The notes under the pieces were generated by a model. The model was not told where the DNA came from. It worked only from the letters and a program-made list of their open reading frames with translations, and ran no database searches. Of a stretch of DNA of 64,000 nucleotides, positions 29,680 to 39,412 are shown piece by piece (within the stretch, counting starts at the first letter, position 1; the number at the start of each line of letters is the position of its first letter). The translations under genes and the position numbers were made by a program. The stretch comes from Thiobacillus sp. (GTDB lineage Bacteria; Pseudomonadota; Gammaproteobacteria; Burkholderiales; Thiobacillaceae): contig WGNC01000007.1 in the NCBI GenBank assembly GCA_016124745.1, forward strand, positions 84,953 to 148,952, in the 5' to 3' direction.

Positions 29680-30843
29680 TCAGAAGGAACGGCGCACCAT
29701 GACCCAGGTTTCGGTCGAGCTGTAGGCGCCCCAGAACGTGTTGCTGGAGTCGTGTATGTAGAGCACGGTGGGCCGCAGCGACCACTTCGGGGCGAAGCGC
29801 CAGGTCAGGCCAGCCTCCAGTTCGTAGTTGTCGTCGTTGCGGGTGTAGAGCGTCGGCGGGATCGATTCGCTATGAATTTCCTGGCGGTCGTCGTGATAGC
29901 CGTTGTGTTCCCAAAAGGCGAACAGAAAGGTATCCACGGTGTCGCTGATCTGCATGAACCAGTCGGCGGTGAGTCCGTAAAAGGTATTGTCTCCATCCGG
30001 CCGGTCGTGGGTCGCCCATTCGTGACCGGCACTGGCGGACAGCGTGATCGCGCCCCGGCCGTCGTAGAGGCTGCGGGTCCAGCGTAGCCACAACTGTCCG
30101 ATATCCCTGCTGCGGGAGCGCAGTTCGCCCGACGGGTACAGACGGCGGCGCAGTTCTCCCTCAACGGTGACGCTCTCCAGCGGATTGAGGTTGAAGGCCT
30201 GGTTGGCAAAGATGCCGTAGTCCTGGCGGTAGCCTTCCGATCCGCGGTAGCTCGCACGGCCGCGCAATCCCACTGCGCGGCTGCCGCTTTCGAGCGTCTG
30301 GTTGACGACGCCGCTCCAGCGCAGATCCCTGTCGTCACGGCGATCGCTGTCGTCATACTCGCGGTAGCGATAGTCCAGCGTGCCGTCGAGCGTCAGATTA
30401 TCCCCGAGCATATAACCCAGCCCGCCGCCGGCCCTCGCCTTGCCAAACCAGGCGCGGCGTTCTGCGCCGGGCTCGGTCGTACGGGTCGTGTTCTCGCGGT
30501 AATAGCCGCCACCGATCTCCGCATAGCCAAACGAGCTGAACGGATTGCCGGCACTGTAGTTGCGGGCGGCTTCGGCATAGATTTCGGCCTGTTCCTGCAG
30601 GCTCGGCGGCAAATTGTCGTATCGCAGAACCTGCTCGAACTCCAGGACTGCCTGGGCATATTCCCCTTGGCTCAGATAGGCCTGACCACGATCGAGATGG
30701 GTTGCGATGAGATCCGGTCCTGCTTCGGATGCTGCATGCGCCGCGCCGGATGTGATCAGCGTGGTACCCACTGCCCAGACCACGAGGAAGGCATGAAAAA
30801 GCCCGGAGAACTCCCGGGCTTGATGCTGGCGCGACTGCTGCAT
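29680..30843 (-). CDS. Outer-membrane protein with TPR-like N-terminus and beta-barrel (Slam/DUF560-like)
   Basis: The 387-residue protein has a signal peptide (cleavage after AAHA), a short TPR-like helix pair (LSQGEYAQAVLEFEQVLRYD) and then a long stretch of alternating amphipathic strands, ending in Phe as outer-membrane barrels do. The layout resembles surface lipoprotein assembly modifiers and related DUF560 porins. The ATG lies 2 bp after the arcA stop, but a terminator hairpin is embedded in codons for the signal peptide. It may be the outer-membrane route for arginine or its products. The longer overlapping frame to 31470 is a shadow of arcA. Confidence 0.75.
   Translation of the reverse strand: MQQSRQHQAREFSGLFHAFLVVWAVGTTLITSGAAHAASEAGPDLIATHLDRGQAYLSQGEYAQAVLEFEQVLRYDNLPPSLQEQAEIYAEAARNYSAGNPFSSFGYAEIGGGYYRENTTRTTEPGAERRAWFGKARAGGGLGYMLGDNLTLDGTLDYRYREYDDSDRRDDRDLRWSGVVNQTLESGSRAVGLRGRASYRGSEGYRQDYGIFANQAFNLNPLESVTVEGELRRRLYPSGELRSRSRDIGQLWLRWTRSLYDGRGAITLSASAGHEWATHDRPDGDNTFYGLTADWFMQISDTVDTFLFAFWEHNGYHDDRQEIHSESIPPTLYTRNDDNYELEAGLTWRFAPKWSLRPTVLYIHDSSNTFWGAYSSTETWVMVRRSF
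30795..30821 (-). terminator. Terminator-like hairpin inside the start of the barrel gene
   Basis: On the minus strand AAGCCCGG and CCGGGCTT (plus 30814-30821 and 30799-30806) form an 8-bp stem with a 7-nt loop, followed by TTT. It lies about 25 nt after the arcA stop and within the first 20 codons of the barrel gene, so arcA transcripts would partly end here and expression of the two downstream genes would be reduced. Confidence 0.7.
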
Positions 30844-30845
30844 AT

Positions 30846-32099
30846 TTAGAAATCGACTGCGTCGCGGATGATCGGGCAGGTCATGCAGTGGCCGCCGCCG
30901 CGACCACGACCCAGTTCGGCGCCGACGATGGTGATGACTTCGATGCCTTCCTTGCGCAGCAGGGTGTTGGTGTAGGTGTTGCGGTCGTAGGCGTAGACCA
31001 CGCCCGGCGAGGCGCAGACGAGGTTCGCGCCGCTGTCCCATTGCGTGCGCTCGCGCTGGTAATCGGTGCCACCGGCTTCGACCACGCGCAGTTTCTTGTA
31101 ACCCAGCGCCTCCGCCACGACATCCACGAAGGGCTTGTTCTCGGCATGCAGCTCGACCCCGCTCGGGTGGCTGCTCGGGCGATAGGAAAAGGTCCGCGTC
31201 TGATTCATGAAGTCGGGTGCGACCAGCACGCAGTCGCGGTCGGCAAAGGTGAACACCGTGTCCAGGTGCATCGCGGCGCGAATCTTCGGCATTGCCGCGA
31301 CGATGACGCGCTCGGCCGCGCCCTTCTTGAACAAGGTGGCCGCGAGCTGGCTGATTGCCTGGCGCGAGGTGCGCTCGCTCATTCCGATCAGCACGACACC
31401 CTTGCCGATTGGCATGACGTCGCCGCCTTCCAGGGTGGCCATACCGTGATCTTCGGTCGGATCGCCCCACCAGACGTTCACCTTGCCGGCGAAATCCGGG
31501 TGAAATTTGTAAATCGCGGTGGTCAGGACGGTCTCTTCATGCCGTGCCGGCCAGTACAGTGCATTCAGCGTCACTCCACCGTAGATCCAACAGGTGGTGT
31601 CCCGCGTGTACAGGGTGTTCGGTAGTGGCGGCAGCAAGTACTCGGTGACCCCAGCAGCTTCGCGCACGACCGTGAAGGCCGCACCCCCGACCGATTCCGG
31701 AAATTCGTTGGTGGACAAGCCTCCAATCAGGGTCTCGGCAAGTTCGCGGCTGTCCAGGCCTTCGAGGTAGCTGCGCAACTCGTCAACAAAACCCAGCCCC
31801 ACCTGGTTAGGAACCACCTGGTTGTCCAGAATCCATTTCTTGCCTTCAGGGACGGCGACGGTCTCGGCCAGCAAGTTGTGCATTTCGACCACGTCGACAC
31901 CGCGGTCGCGCATCTTGGAGACGAAATCGAAATGGTCACGCTTGGCGTTTTCGACCCACAGCACGTCGTCGAACAGCAGGGCGTCGCAGTTGGAAGGCGT
32001 CAGGCGCGCATGCGCCCGGCCCGGCGCGCAGACCATGACCTTGCGCAGGGTACCGACTTCGGAGTGCACACCAAACTTCACTTCATTTGCATTTGCCAT
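30846..32099 (-). CDS. arcA: Arginine deiminase
   Basis: ArcA hydrolyses arginine to citrulline and ammonia. The 417-residue protein has the conserved [10 protein letters not shown] block and the C-terminal GGGHCMTCP with catalytic Cys405, at the same place as in the Pseudomonas aeruginosa enzyme. The start with AAGGGG upstream is clear. Ornithine carbamoyltransferase and carbamate kinase (arcB, arcC) are not in the window, so ATP formation would need genes elsewhere, or the enzyme serves ammonia production and acid resistance or nitrogen supply. Confidence 0.96.
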   Translation of the reverse strand: MANANEVKFGVHSEVGTLRKVMVCAPGRAHARLTPSNCDALLFDDVLWVENAKRDHFDFVSKMRDRGVDVVEMHNLLAETVAVPEGKKWILDNQVVPNQVGLGFVDELRSYLEGLDSRELAETLIGGLSTNEFPESVGGAAFTVVREAAGVTEYLLPPLPNTLYTRDTTCWIYGGVTLNALYWPARHEETVLTTAIYKFHPDFAGKVNVWWGDPTEDHGMATLEGGDVMPIGKGVVLIGMSERTSRQAISQLAATLFKKGAAERVIVAAMPKIRAAMHLDTVFTFADRDCVLVAPDFMNQTRTFSYRPSSHPSGVELHAENKPFVDVVAEALGYKKLRVVEAGGTDYQRERTQWDSGANLVCASPGVVYAYDRNTYTNTLLRKEGIEVITIVGAELGRGRGGGHCMTCPIIRDAVDF

Positions 32100-32127
32100 A
32101 TTGAGCCCCTTGGTTGAGTGATGGAAT

Positions 32128-33552
32128 TCAGATCGCGATGGAACCTGTCGCCAGGCCGAAGACACCATAGACGGCGGCGGCGCAAATGACGCCGAACGTG
32201 ACCCAGTCGGAGGTTTTGGTGAAAACGGGTTTGCCCTGCTCGCGTCGCGCCCATAAGTAAAGCGCGGTTCCGGGTGCGAACAGGATGGCGGACAGAAGGA
32301 TGAATTTCAGGCCGCCCGCATAAATCATGAAGATCGTATAGGCCACGGCGAGCGCTGCCAGGATCAGGTCGCGCTGGCGTTCCTGCGGCCGCTTGTCGTA
32401 AGTTTCGCCGCGCTTGGCAATCATCAGGCCATAGGCAGCGACGAACAGATACGGAATCAGTGTCGTCGCGCTGGTGAGGTTGAGCATCAGCGAAAATGCG
32501 TCGTTTGACCAGTAAGTGCTGATTACGACGAGTTGGACGAGGGAGCTGGTCGCCCACACGGCCGAAACGGGCGTGTTGTTCTTGTTCACCCTGGAAAAAA
32601 ACGCCGGCATGTCTTTTGACTTCGCCGCCGCGAACATCACTTCGGCGCAGATCAGCGACCAGGCCAGGTAGGCACCGAGCACGGACACAATCAAGCCCCC
32701 GCTAACGAAGACCGCACCCCACGGGCCGACCACCGACTCGAGCACTCCCGCCATGGACGGCTGGCGCATGCCGGCGATGTCGGCCCGCTGAAGCACGGCG
32801 TAGGGCAGCAGGGTCACCAGTACCATGATGCCTGTAACGCCGATGAAGCCGAGGATCGTTGCCTTGCCGACGTCCTCCCGCTCCTTGGCGAAGCGCGAAT
32901 ATACGCTCGCACCTTCGATACCGATGAAGACGAACACCGTCACCAGCATCGTCGCCTTGACCTGTTCGAACAAGCCCACCGTCAGGTCGCCGCCATAGAG
33001 ATTGAAACGGAACAGATCCATCTTGAAGGCGAAGAACAGGATCACGAGGAAGACCAGGATCGGAATGACTTTCGCCACGGTGACAATGCTGTTGATGAAG
33101 GCAGCCTGCTGCACGCCGCGCAGGATCATGAAATGGAAGGCCCAGATGCCGACCGAGGCCACGGCGATCGCGATCACCGTGTTGCCGTCGCCGAACACCG
33201 GGAAGAACGCTCCCAGCGTCGACTTGATGAGCACCCAGTACGAAACGTTGCCAATGACGCTGCCGATCCAGTAGCCAAAAGCGGACAGGAATCCCGGATA
33301 GTCGCCGAAACCCGCCTTGGCATAGGCAAAGACGCCGGCATCGATATCGGGCCTGCGTTCGGCCAGCGCCTGGAATACCCGTGCCAGCATGTACATGCCG
33401 GTACCGGCGATGAGCCACGCGATGACGGCACCCATCGGGCCGGTGGCGCCGGCGAAGGTGCGCGGCAGCGAGAAAATGCCCGCGCCGATCATGCCGCCCA
33501 CCACCATCGCGGTGAGTTGCATCCGCGACATCTTGTTTTCGTTTGCGGCCAT
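32128..33552 (-). CDS. arcD: Arginine/ornithine antiporter-like APC transporter
   Basis: The 474-residue protein has 12 membrane helices and the basic amino acid/polyamine antiporter signature [24 protein letters not shown] near the N-terminus. It precedes arcA by 28 nt and probably exchanges arginine for ornithine or citrulline. The ATG at 33552 follows AGGGGG; the longer frame upstream adds only low-complexity residues. Confidence 0.9.
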   Translation of the reverse strand: MAANENKMSRMQLTAMVVGGMIGAGIFSLPRTFAGATGPMGAVIAWLIAGTGMYMLARVFQALAERRPDIDAGVFAYAKAGFGDYPGFLSAFGYWIGSVIGNVSYWVLIKSTLGAFFPVFGDGNTVIAIAVASVGIWAFHFMILRGVQQAAFINSIVTVAKVIPILVFLVILFFAFKMDLFRFNLYGGDLTVGLFEQVKATMLVTVFVFIGIEGASVYSRFAKEREDVGKATILGFIGVTGIMVLVTLLPYAVLQRADIAGMRQPSMAGVLESVVGPWGAVFVSGGLIVSVLGAYLAWSLICAEVMFAAAKSKDMPAFFSRVNKNNTPVSAVWATSSLVQLVVISTYWSNDAFSLMLNLTSATTLIPYLFVAAYGLMIAKRGETYDKRPQERQRDLILAALAVAYTIFMIYAGGLKFILLSAILFAPGTALYLWARREQGKPVFTKTSDWVTFGVICAAAVYGVFGLATGSIAI

Positions 33553-33766
33553 GTTGCCCCCTGATGTGTTTTTATAAATGGCGCTGGCGGTCCTTGCCGC
33601 GCCGCCGCCAACCAACTTTCAGCTTGAAATAAATTGAACGGTACATGAAGAAAATAACATGGAACTGATTACATTTGTCTGTCGGAATCGTGCCGCCCCC
33701 GGCTCTTCTTGGCTGCTCCGTATCGACATCAACCCATGCAGGTGCGTGCACTGCCTGCCATTCAGT

Positions 33767-34432
33767 TCATTTTTCCGTCAGCTTCCTGATCACGCCTGCC
33801 GCCCACTCGCGACCGCCCAGGCCGAACGCCAGCGCGAACGCCAGGCCGATTGCACCGAAGCCGATCTGGAACGCTGCCGTAAGGAGGTTGGTGCCAATCT
33901 GGAGCTGTTCCAGTGCCACGAACACCACAAAGATGATGGTGGCATATTCGGATAGCGTACTGATGGTGAGCGCACCCTGAACGCCCATATTGTTCAGATA
34001 GGCGAACACCATGCGGTTGATGAAGCGCGCCACCAGTACGCCGAACACCAGCACCAGAATGGCGACGATAATGTTCGGGATATAGAAGACAACCTTGTTG
34101 AACAGTTCGGCCACCATCTGCAGACCCAGACTGTTGGAAACAGTAACGATCACGATGAAGATGACGACCCAGTAGGCCAGCCGGGCGAGCATCCGCGATA
34201 AGGAAATATCGAGGTTGCCCTGCTTGAGGAAAGCTTCGATGCCGGTTTTCTCGGCAAGGCTGTCGAAGTGCAGCAGGTCGAGCAGTTTCATGACGCCCGT
34301 GCGTATCAGGTTGGCGAACAGCCAGCCGACGAACAGCAGTACCAGGGCTGCCAGCAACTGCGGCACAAAGCCGGCAAGCTGCGTCCAGAACGAAGTCAGA
34401 GAGGCGACGAAAACATCCAGTTGTTGCTGCAT
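33767..34432 (-). CDS. Small membrane protein with conserved TM-helix repeats (MscS/CmpX-related)
   Basis: The 221-residue protein carries four or five hydrophobic helices with the repeated pattern VPQLLAALVLLFVGWLFANLI and IPNIIVAILVLVFGVLVARFI, as in the TM-helix repeat family associated with mechanosensitive channels. The beta domain of true MscS is missing. The ends of the helices keep the Gly-rich LAFALAFGLGGREWA segment. It lies alone, convergent with nothing, and divergent from the hydrogenase operon. Confidence 0.8.
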   Translation of the reverse strand: MQQQLDVFVASLTSFWTQLAGFVPQLLAALVLLFVGWLFANLIRTGVMKLLDLLHFDSLAEKTGIEAFLKQGNLDISLSRMLARLAYWVVIFIVIVTVSNSLGLQMVAELFNKVVFYIPNIIVAILVLVFGVLVARFINRMVFAYLNNMGVQGALTISTLSEYATIIFVVFVALEQLQIGTNLLTAAFQIGFGAIGLAFALAFGLGGREWAAGVIRKLTEK

Positions 34433-34567
34433 GACACAGTCCTCCTACCAGCTTAAAAGTGCATTATAACGAAGCGCAGGATCTGCCATTCAGCGGAAGC
34501 GTTGCGGCCTTGATGTCAAAAAGGACTGTCGTGTCCGGAATTTTGTGCATAAACTGTACTAAAGGCC

Positions 34568-35803
34568 GTGCACTATCTGAATATGTTCTCCCATCCCGAT
34601 CAAGCCGGTTTCCTCCCTTCCGCCGAACTGAGTTCGCTGGTGGCGAAACTCCTGTCGTTGGGCTATCAGTGTTTGGGGCCGGCGGAGGAGGGAGGCGCCA
34701 TCGTCATGCGCGAACTTGCTGCGCCTGATGCCCTGCCACGAGGCCTGCAGGCGGAGCAGGCGCCGGGGCATTACCGACTGACGCGGGATTCCGACAATCG
34801 CTTTTTCGCCTGGGCCAACGGGCCGCAGGCAATCAAGCCACTGGCGTTTGCGCCGCAGGAATCCCTGTGGCGCGTGGAGCGGGACGCGGCGGGCGCCCTG
34901 CAGTTCGCCGCAGTGCTGCCGGCCGTTTCTCCCCAGGCCATCATCGGCGTGCGCGCCTGCGATCTCGCTGCGCTGGCCGTGCAGGAAGCGCATTTCCTGC
35001 GCGACGGTCGGCGTGACGCCCATTACGCGCAGCGGCGCGAGCAGCTTTTTCTGGTTGCCGTGCAGTGCGCGGTGCCGGCCTCGACATGTTTCTGTGCCTC
35101 CACCGGCGACGGCCCGACCCCGACCGCGGGGTTCGACATCGCGCTGGCGGAACTGGCGGATGGCTTTGTCGCAGTGGCAGGCAGCGAGAAGGGGGCAGCG
35201 GTCCTGGCTGCACTCGCTCTGTCTCCGGCCACCCCCCTGCAGCTCGCGGCGGCCCGGCAGCAGGCACAGGATGCCGCGACGCGTCAGACCCGCAGCCTGC
35301 CGAGTCCCAACTTGCGCGACGCCTTGATGGGGCAGTTGGAACATCCGCGCTGGGACGATGTGGCCGCTCGCTGCCTCGCCTGCGGCAATTGCAGCGCCGT
35401 GTGCCCAACCTGCTTTTGCCACGCCGAACAGGACTTGCCCAGCCTCGACGGGCATGCCAGCGAGCATGTCCGGGTCTGGGATTCCTGCTTTGGCGAGTCG
35501 CACGGGTACCTGCACGGTTTCAGCGTGCGGCCCGACATCCGCAGCCGCTACCGGCAATGGCTGACCCACAAGCTGGCCACCTGGCACGACCAGTTCGGCC
35601 GCAGCGGCTGTGTCGGCTGTGGCCGCTGCATCGCCTGGTGCCCGGTCGGCATCGACCTGACCGAGGAAGTCGCCGCGCTTGTTCGTCATTCCGATCAACC
35701 CTCTGATGAATCCTCTAAGCGATCGACTAAGCCCGCAGGCGGGCAAGTCGCCGCTTATCCGGCTCGCGGGCGAGGAGGCCAAGGTCATGCCCAAACCGAT
35801 TGA
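34568..35803 (+). CDS. hydB: Soluble NiFe hydrogenase (sulfhydrogenase-type) beta subunit, 4Fe-4S
   Basis: The 411-residue protein is the electron-transfer subunit of group 3b hydrogenases, related to AsrA/HyhB. It has two ferredoxin motifs, [14 protein letters not shown] beginning at Cys269 and [12 protein letters not shown] beginning at Cys348, and an N-terminal [10 protein letters not shown] segment. The last 40 or so residues are low complexity. GTG at 34568 or ATG at 34583 could start it. It heads the hydB-G-D-A-protease operon, whose genes overlap. Confidence 0.9.
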   Translation: MHYLNMFSHPDQAGFLPSAELSSLVAKLLSLGYQCLGPAEEGGAIVMRELAAPDALPRGLQAEQAPGHYRLTRDSDNRFFAWANGPQAIKPLAFAPQESLWRVERDAAGALQFAAVLPAVSPQAIIGVRACDLAALAVQEAHFLRDGRRDAHYAQRREQLFLVAVQCAVPASTCFCASTGDGPTPTAGFDIALAELADGFVAVAGSEKGAAVLAALALSPATPLQLAAARQQAQDAATRQTRSLPSPNLRDALMGQLEHPRWDDVAARCLACGNCSAVCPTCFCHAEQDLPSLDGHASEHVRVWDSCFGESHGYLHGFSVRPDIRSRYRQWLTHKLATWHDQFGRSGCVGCGRCIAWCPVGIDLTEEVAALVRHSDQPSDESSKRSTKPAGGQVAAYPARGRGGQGHAQTD

Positions 35804-36629
35804 TGCCGGCCCGCCGCATGCCGCGACGGTGCTGGAACGCACCCTGGAATCGCCCACCATCTTCACCCTAAAGCTGCGTCTTGACGACGATGCCGAACAG
35901 GCGGCCTACCGTTTTGCGCCCGGTCAATTCAACATGCTGTATCTGTACGGTGTGGGAGAAGTGCCGATTTCCATCATGTCCGACCCGGAAGAGCGCGACG
36001 GCATCGGCCACACCCTTCGTGCTGTGGGGCGCGTCACCCAGGGGCTGGCGGCGCTGCAACCGGGTGACAAGCTGGGGTTGCGCGGGCCATTCGGGCGCGG
36101 CTGGCCACTGCAGGAAGTCAGCGGCTGCGACATCGTGCTGGTGACCGGCGGACTCGGCTGCGCACCGGTGGTGTCGGTCATCCATTACCTGATGCGGCGA
36201 CGCGAACGCTACGGCAAGCTCGTCATCATCCAGGGCGTGAGGCACGCCGAGGATCTGATCTGGCGCGAGCATTACGATCGCTGGGCGAAGCTGCCGGATA
36301 CCCAGGTACTGGTGTCGGCAAGCGAGGGGGCGGCATTCTGGCCCTGGCATGTCGGTCGCGTGACCGAACTGTTCGAACTCGCCAACTTCGAACCCGAATG
36401 CGCCGTGGCAATGATGTGCGGGCCCGAAGGCATGATGCATGCTGCGGCTGACAGCCTGCTGGCGCGCGGTCTGCCCGAGTCCCGTTTGTTCCTAAGCATG
36501 GAACGCAACATGCAATGCGCAGTGGGGCGCTGCGGTCATTGCCAGTTCGGCGGCGCCTTCGTCTGCCGCGATGGCCCGGTATTCAACTGGGGCGAGGTGA
36601 AAGCCTTGCTTGCACACAGGGGATTCTGA
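35787..36629 (+). CDS. hydG: NiFe hydrogenase diaphorase (gamma) subunit, FAD/NAD(P) and 2Fe-2S
   Basis: The 280-residue subunit passes electrons to NAD(P)+. It has an FAD domain, the nucleotide-binding loop VTGGLGCAPVVSVI and a C-terminal 2Fe-2S site CAVGRCGHCQFGGAFVC. The start at 35787 follows GGAGG and overlaps hydB by 17 nt; the frame is open to 35679, but those residues look non-conserved. It overlaps the small-subunit gene at one base pair. Confidence 0.92.
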   Translation: MPKPIDAGPPHAATVLERTLESPTIFTLKLRLDDDAEQAAYRFAPGQFNMLYLYGVGEVPISIMSDPEERDGIGHTLRAVGRVTQGLAALQPGDKLGLRGPFGRGWPLQEVSGCDIVLVTGGLGCAPVVSVIHYLMRRRERYGKLVIIQGVRHAEDLIWREHYDRWAKLPDTQVLVSASEGAAFWPWHVGRVTELFELANFEPECAVAMMCGPEGMMHAAADSLLARGLPESRLFLSMERNMQCAVGRCGHCQFGGAFVCRDGPVFNWGEVKALLAHRGF

Positions 36630-37435
36630 TGAACGCATCCGCAAGCCCGCCCGCTGCAGCGAAACCCCGCGTGGCGGTGCACAAGTTCAGCTCCTGCGAT
36701 GGCTGCCAGCTGGCCTTTCTCAATCTGGGCGAGGATCTGCTGACGCTCGCCGACCGCGTCGATCTCGTGCATTTCGCCGAGGCCGGGCCGCTCGATCCGG
36801 ATACCGAAGTGGACGTCGCCTTCATCGAAGGCAGTGTCTACACCCCGGAAGACATGGAGCGTATTCAGCGCATCCGCCGCCACAGTCGATTGCTGATCGC
36901 CATCGGCGCCTGCGCCGTATCGGGCGGTATCCAGGCCTTGCGCAACAGTGCGGACGGCGGCGACTGGGTGGCGCAGATTTACGCCCATCCAGAAGCCATC
37001 GACAGCCTGGAGCATTCGACGCCGATCGCGCAGCACGTGAAAGTGGACTTCGAATTGTGGGGCTGCCCGGTCAATGGCCCGCAGATGCTGGCGGTAGTGA
37101 ATTCCCTGCTGCTCGGCGTCACGCCCAGCGACAACGCGGACAAGGTCTGCACCGAATGCAAGCGGCGCAGTCTCACCTGTGTCATGGTCAGCCGGGGCGT
37201 GGCCTGCATGGGTCCGGTCACCCGCGCCGCCTGCGGTGCCTTGTGCCCCAGCCTCGGCCGCGACTGTTACGGCTGTTACGGGCCGGCCGCGCAGGCCAAT
37301 ACCGATGCGCTGGCTGCGCGATTCACTCATTTGGGACTTGACCCTCGGGCGATCGTGCAGCGTTTCCGGTCGATCAACAGCCAGGCGCCCGTCTTTCTGG
37401 CAGCGGCCGACAAGTTGAGGAAGCACAATGACTGA
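36629..37435 (+). CDS. hydD: NiFe hydrogenase small (delta) subunit
   Basis: The 268-residue protein carries the cluster-binding cysteines of hydrogenase small subunits: SSCDGCQLAFLN near the N-terminus, IGACAVSGG, ELWGCPVNGP and a later Cys-rich block CGALCPSLGRDCYGC. There is no twin-arginine signal, so the enzyme is cytoplasmic, as expected for group 3b. The start codon overlaps the hydG stop and its 3' end overlaps hydA by 8 nt. Confidence 0.92.
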   Translation: MNASASPPAAAKPRVAVHKFSSCDGCQLAFLNLGEDLLTLADRVDLVHFAEAGPLDPDTEVDVAFIEGSVYTPEDMERIQRIRRHSRLLIAIGACAVSGGIQALRNSADGGDWVAQIYAHPEAIDSLEHSTPIAQHVKVDFELWGCPVNGPQMLAVVNSLLLGVTPSDNADKVCTECKRRSLTCVMVSRGVACMGPVTRAACGALCPSLGRDCYGCYGPAAQANTDALAARFTHLGLDPRAIVQRFRSINSQAPVFLAAADKLRKHND

Positions 37436-38729
37436 ATCCCTTCGCAGCGTGTCCATCCATGTTCCCGTGCTGGCACGGGTGGAAGGCGAGGGCGCGCTCG
37501 ACCTGCGCATCGACAACGGCGAGATCGCCGAACTGCGTCTGCGCATCTTCGAACCGCCCCGCTTCTTCGAGAAGTTCCTGGAAGGCCACCTCTACAGCGA
37601 AATCCCCGACATGGTGGCGCGCATCTGCGGCATCTGCCCGGTGGCTTATCAGGCCACGGCCGCGCAGGCGCTGGAAAAGCTGTTCGGCGTCGAACTCGAC
37701 CCGTGGGCGCGCGACATGCGGCGGGTGTTCTACTGCGGCGAATGGATCCAGAGCCACAGCCTGCACATCCATCTGCTTGCCGCCCCCGATTTCTTCGGCT
37801 GCAGCAACGCCATCGAACTGGCGCGCATAGCGCCCGAGGAAGTGCGTCGGGGCTTGAGGATCCAGGCGCTGGGCAACGAATTGATGGACCTGTTCGGCGC
37901 GCGCTCGGTGCATCCGGTCGGCGTGCGCATCGGCGGTTTCCATGCGGCGCCTGCGCTGTCCCGCATCAAGGAGATGCGCGACAAGCTGCGTGCCGCTTTG
38001 CCGGAAGCCGAAGCTCTGGTGCGCTGGGCGGCCCGCATCCCGGTGCCGCAGGATGACCAGGGATTCGTATCGGTCGCGATGCGCCACCCGGACGGCTATG
38101 CCATCGAGCAGGGACGGATCGGCGTCAGCGATGGCGCCCGCATCGAGGCGGAAGCCTTCGACGACCACTTCGCCGAGCACCATGAACCTTTCTCCACGGC
38201 GCTGTTCTGTACCTACCACAAGCGGCCCTACCTGGTCGGGCCGCTGGCACGACTCAACCTGAATCACGCGCAACTGCCCGAAGCGATCAAGGCGCTGCTG
38301 GCCGAAACGGGGCTGGAGCTGCCCAGCCGCAACCTGTTCCACAGCCTGGCGGCGCGTGCCGTCGAAATCCTGCTGGCCCTGCACGAGGCGCTGCGTCTGC
38401 TCGAAAATTATCGCCCGCCGGACTCGCCCTGGGTTCCCGTGACCCCGCGCGCCGGCGTCGCGATCGGCTGCACCGAAGCGCCGCGCGGCCTGCTGTGGCA
38501 TCGCTATGAGATGGACGACGACGGCCGCGTGGTCAGCGCGCGCATCGTGCCCCCGACCAGCCAGAACCAGGGACGCATCGAGGAAGACCTGCGGCTGTCG
38601 CTGCTGAATTTCGGCCTCGACCAGCCGGACGACGCATTGCGGTTGCACTGTGAAAAAGTCATCCGCAACTACGATCCCTGCATATCCTGCGCCACGCATT
38701 TCCTGCGCATGCGCGTGGCCCGGACGTGA
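37428..38729 (+). CDS. hydA: NiFe hydrogenase large (alpha) subunit
   Basis: The 433-residue catalytic subunit binds the NiFe(CN)2CO centre. Both ligand motifs are intact: RICGICPVAY (Cys67, Cys70) and DPCISCATH (Cys418, Cys421, His424). Nine residues follow the His, the peptide expected to be cut off by the maturation protease encoded next. The group 3b/sulfhydrogenase assignment follows from its three partner subunits. The hyp genes for cofactor assembly must lie elsewhere. Confidence 0.95.
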   Translation: MTESLRSVSIHVPVLARVEGEGALDLRIDNGEIAELRLRIFEPPRFFEKFLEGHLYSEIPDMVARICGICPVAYQATAAQALEKLFGVELDPWARDMRRVFYCGEWIQSHSLHIHLLAAPDFFGCSNAIELARIAPEEVRRGLRIQALGNELMDLFGARSVHPVGVRIGGFHAAPALSRIKEMRDKLRAALPEAEALVRWAARIPVPQDDQGFVSVAMRHPDGYAIEQGRIGVSDGARIEAEAFDDHFAEHHEPFSTALFCTYHKRPYLVGPLARLNLNHAQLPEAIKALLAETGLELPSRNLFHSLAARAVEILLALHEALRLLENYRPPDSPWVPVTPRAGVAIGCTEAPRGLLWHRYEMDDDGRVVSARIVPPTSQNQGRIEEDLRLSLLNFGLDQPDDALRLHCEKVIRNYDPCISCATHFLRMRVART

Positions 38730-39217
38730 ACCGGGTGTGCATTGTCGGCGTCGGCTCGCCATCGGGCGACGACCAGGCCGGCTGGCTGACGGTCGATGCC
38801 TTGCTGGATCTGGGCATTCGTAGCGGCGATGGAGTTGTCATCGAAAAGCTCGATCGCCCCGGGAGTGCCCTGATTCCCCTGCTGAGGAGCACCGCCTGGC
38901 TCATTGTGGTCGACGCCATGCAAGGCGAAGGCGAAGCCGGGCAAATCCAGCGCTTCGATGAGACCGGTTGGCCGCACTATGGCCATGGACTCTCCAGCCA
39001 TGGTCTGGGCGTGATCGACGCGTTGATGCTGGCAGGGGAGCTCGGGAGCCTGCCGCCCAGGTTGGATCTCTATGGCATCGAGATCGCCGGGACGACACCG
39101 GGAAGCAGCCCTGGCAGGGCGATTCGTGCTGCCGCAACGCGACTGGCCGCAATGATTTCGGATCAACTGGCCAGCGGCTTTTCGATCCCCCCAGGAACGC
39201 AGCCTGGTTACGGTTGA
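38726..39217 (+). CDS. Hydrogenase maturation protease
   Basis: The 163-residue protein begins with VCIVGVGSPSGDDQAGW and has the VVDAMQGEGEAG and SSHGLGVIDALMLA segments of the HyaD/HycI family, whose acidic and His residues bind nickel of the immature large subunit. The GTG start overlaps the hydA stop (GTGA). The TGA stop at 39215-39217 falls inside the left terminal repeat of the following palindromic element, so the natural C-terminus may have been altered. Confidence 0.9.
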   Translation: MNRVCIVGVGSPSGDDQAGWLTVDALLDLGIRSGDGVVIEKLDRPGSALIPLLRSTAWLIVVDAMQGEGEAGQIQRFDETGWPHYGHGLSSHGLGVIDALMLAGELGSLPPRLDLYGIEIAGTTPGSSPGRAIRAAATRLAAMISDQLASGFSIPPGTQPGYG

Positions 39218-39412
39218 GGTTTCCATTACGCCCGACAAGGCTACCGTTCGCCCTGATCGTGAGCCTGTCGAACGATCGAAGGGCGGGTCGGAGTCGGCAC
39301 GGGGCCGCTTCGGCAGATCAGGACAGGCTTCGACAGGGCTCTCCTGAGCGAAGTCGAAGGGCTCAGCCCGAACGGCAGTAGGGCGCGCTCATGATGTACG
39401 GAAACCTCAATA
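39214..39412. repeat. Palindromic element with 11-bp terminal repeats between convergent genes
   Basis: TTGAGGTTTCC at 39214-39224 is inverted perfectly near 39400-39410. Inside are several copies of the CCGTTCGCCCTGA...GAGCCTGTCGA module in both orientations. The plus-strand protease gene and the minus-strand prmB gene both take their TGA stop from the terminal TTGA. The element is a relative of those at 13948 and 45185. Confidence 0.75.

Noticed and set aside
29680..31470. 596-codon minus-strand frame including the barrel protein
   Set aside because: The first 209 codons are an out-of-frame shadow of arcA; the real protein starts at 30843.
34510..34525. FNR/ANR site upstream of the hydrogenase operon
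   Set aside because: TTGATGTCAA has the half sites too close together (2 bp, not 6), and one half is poor.
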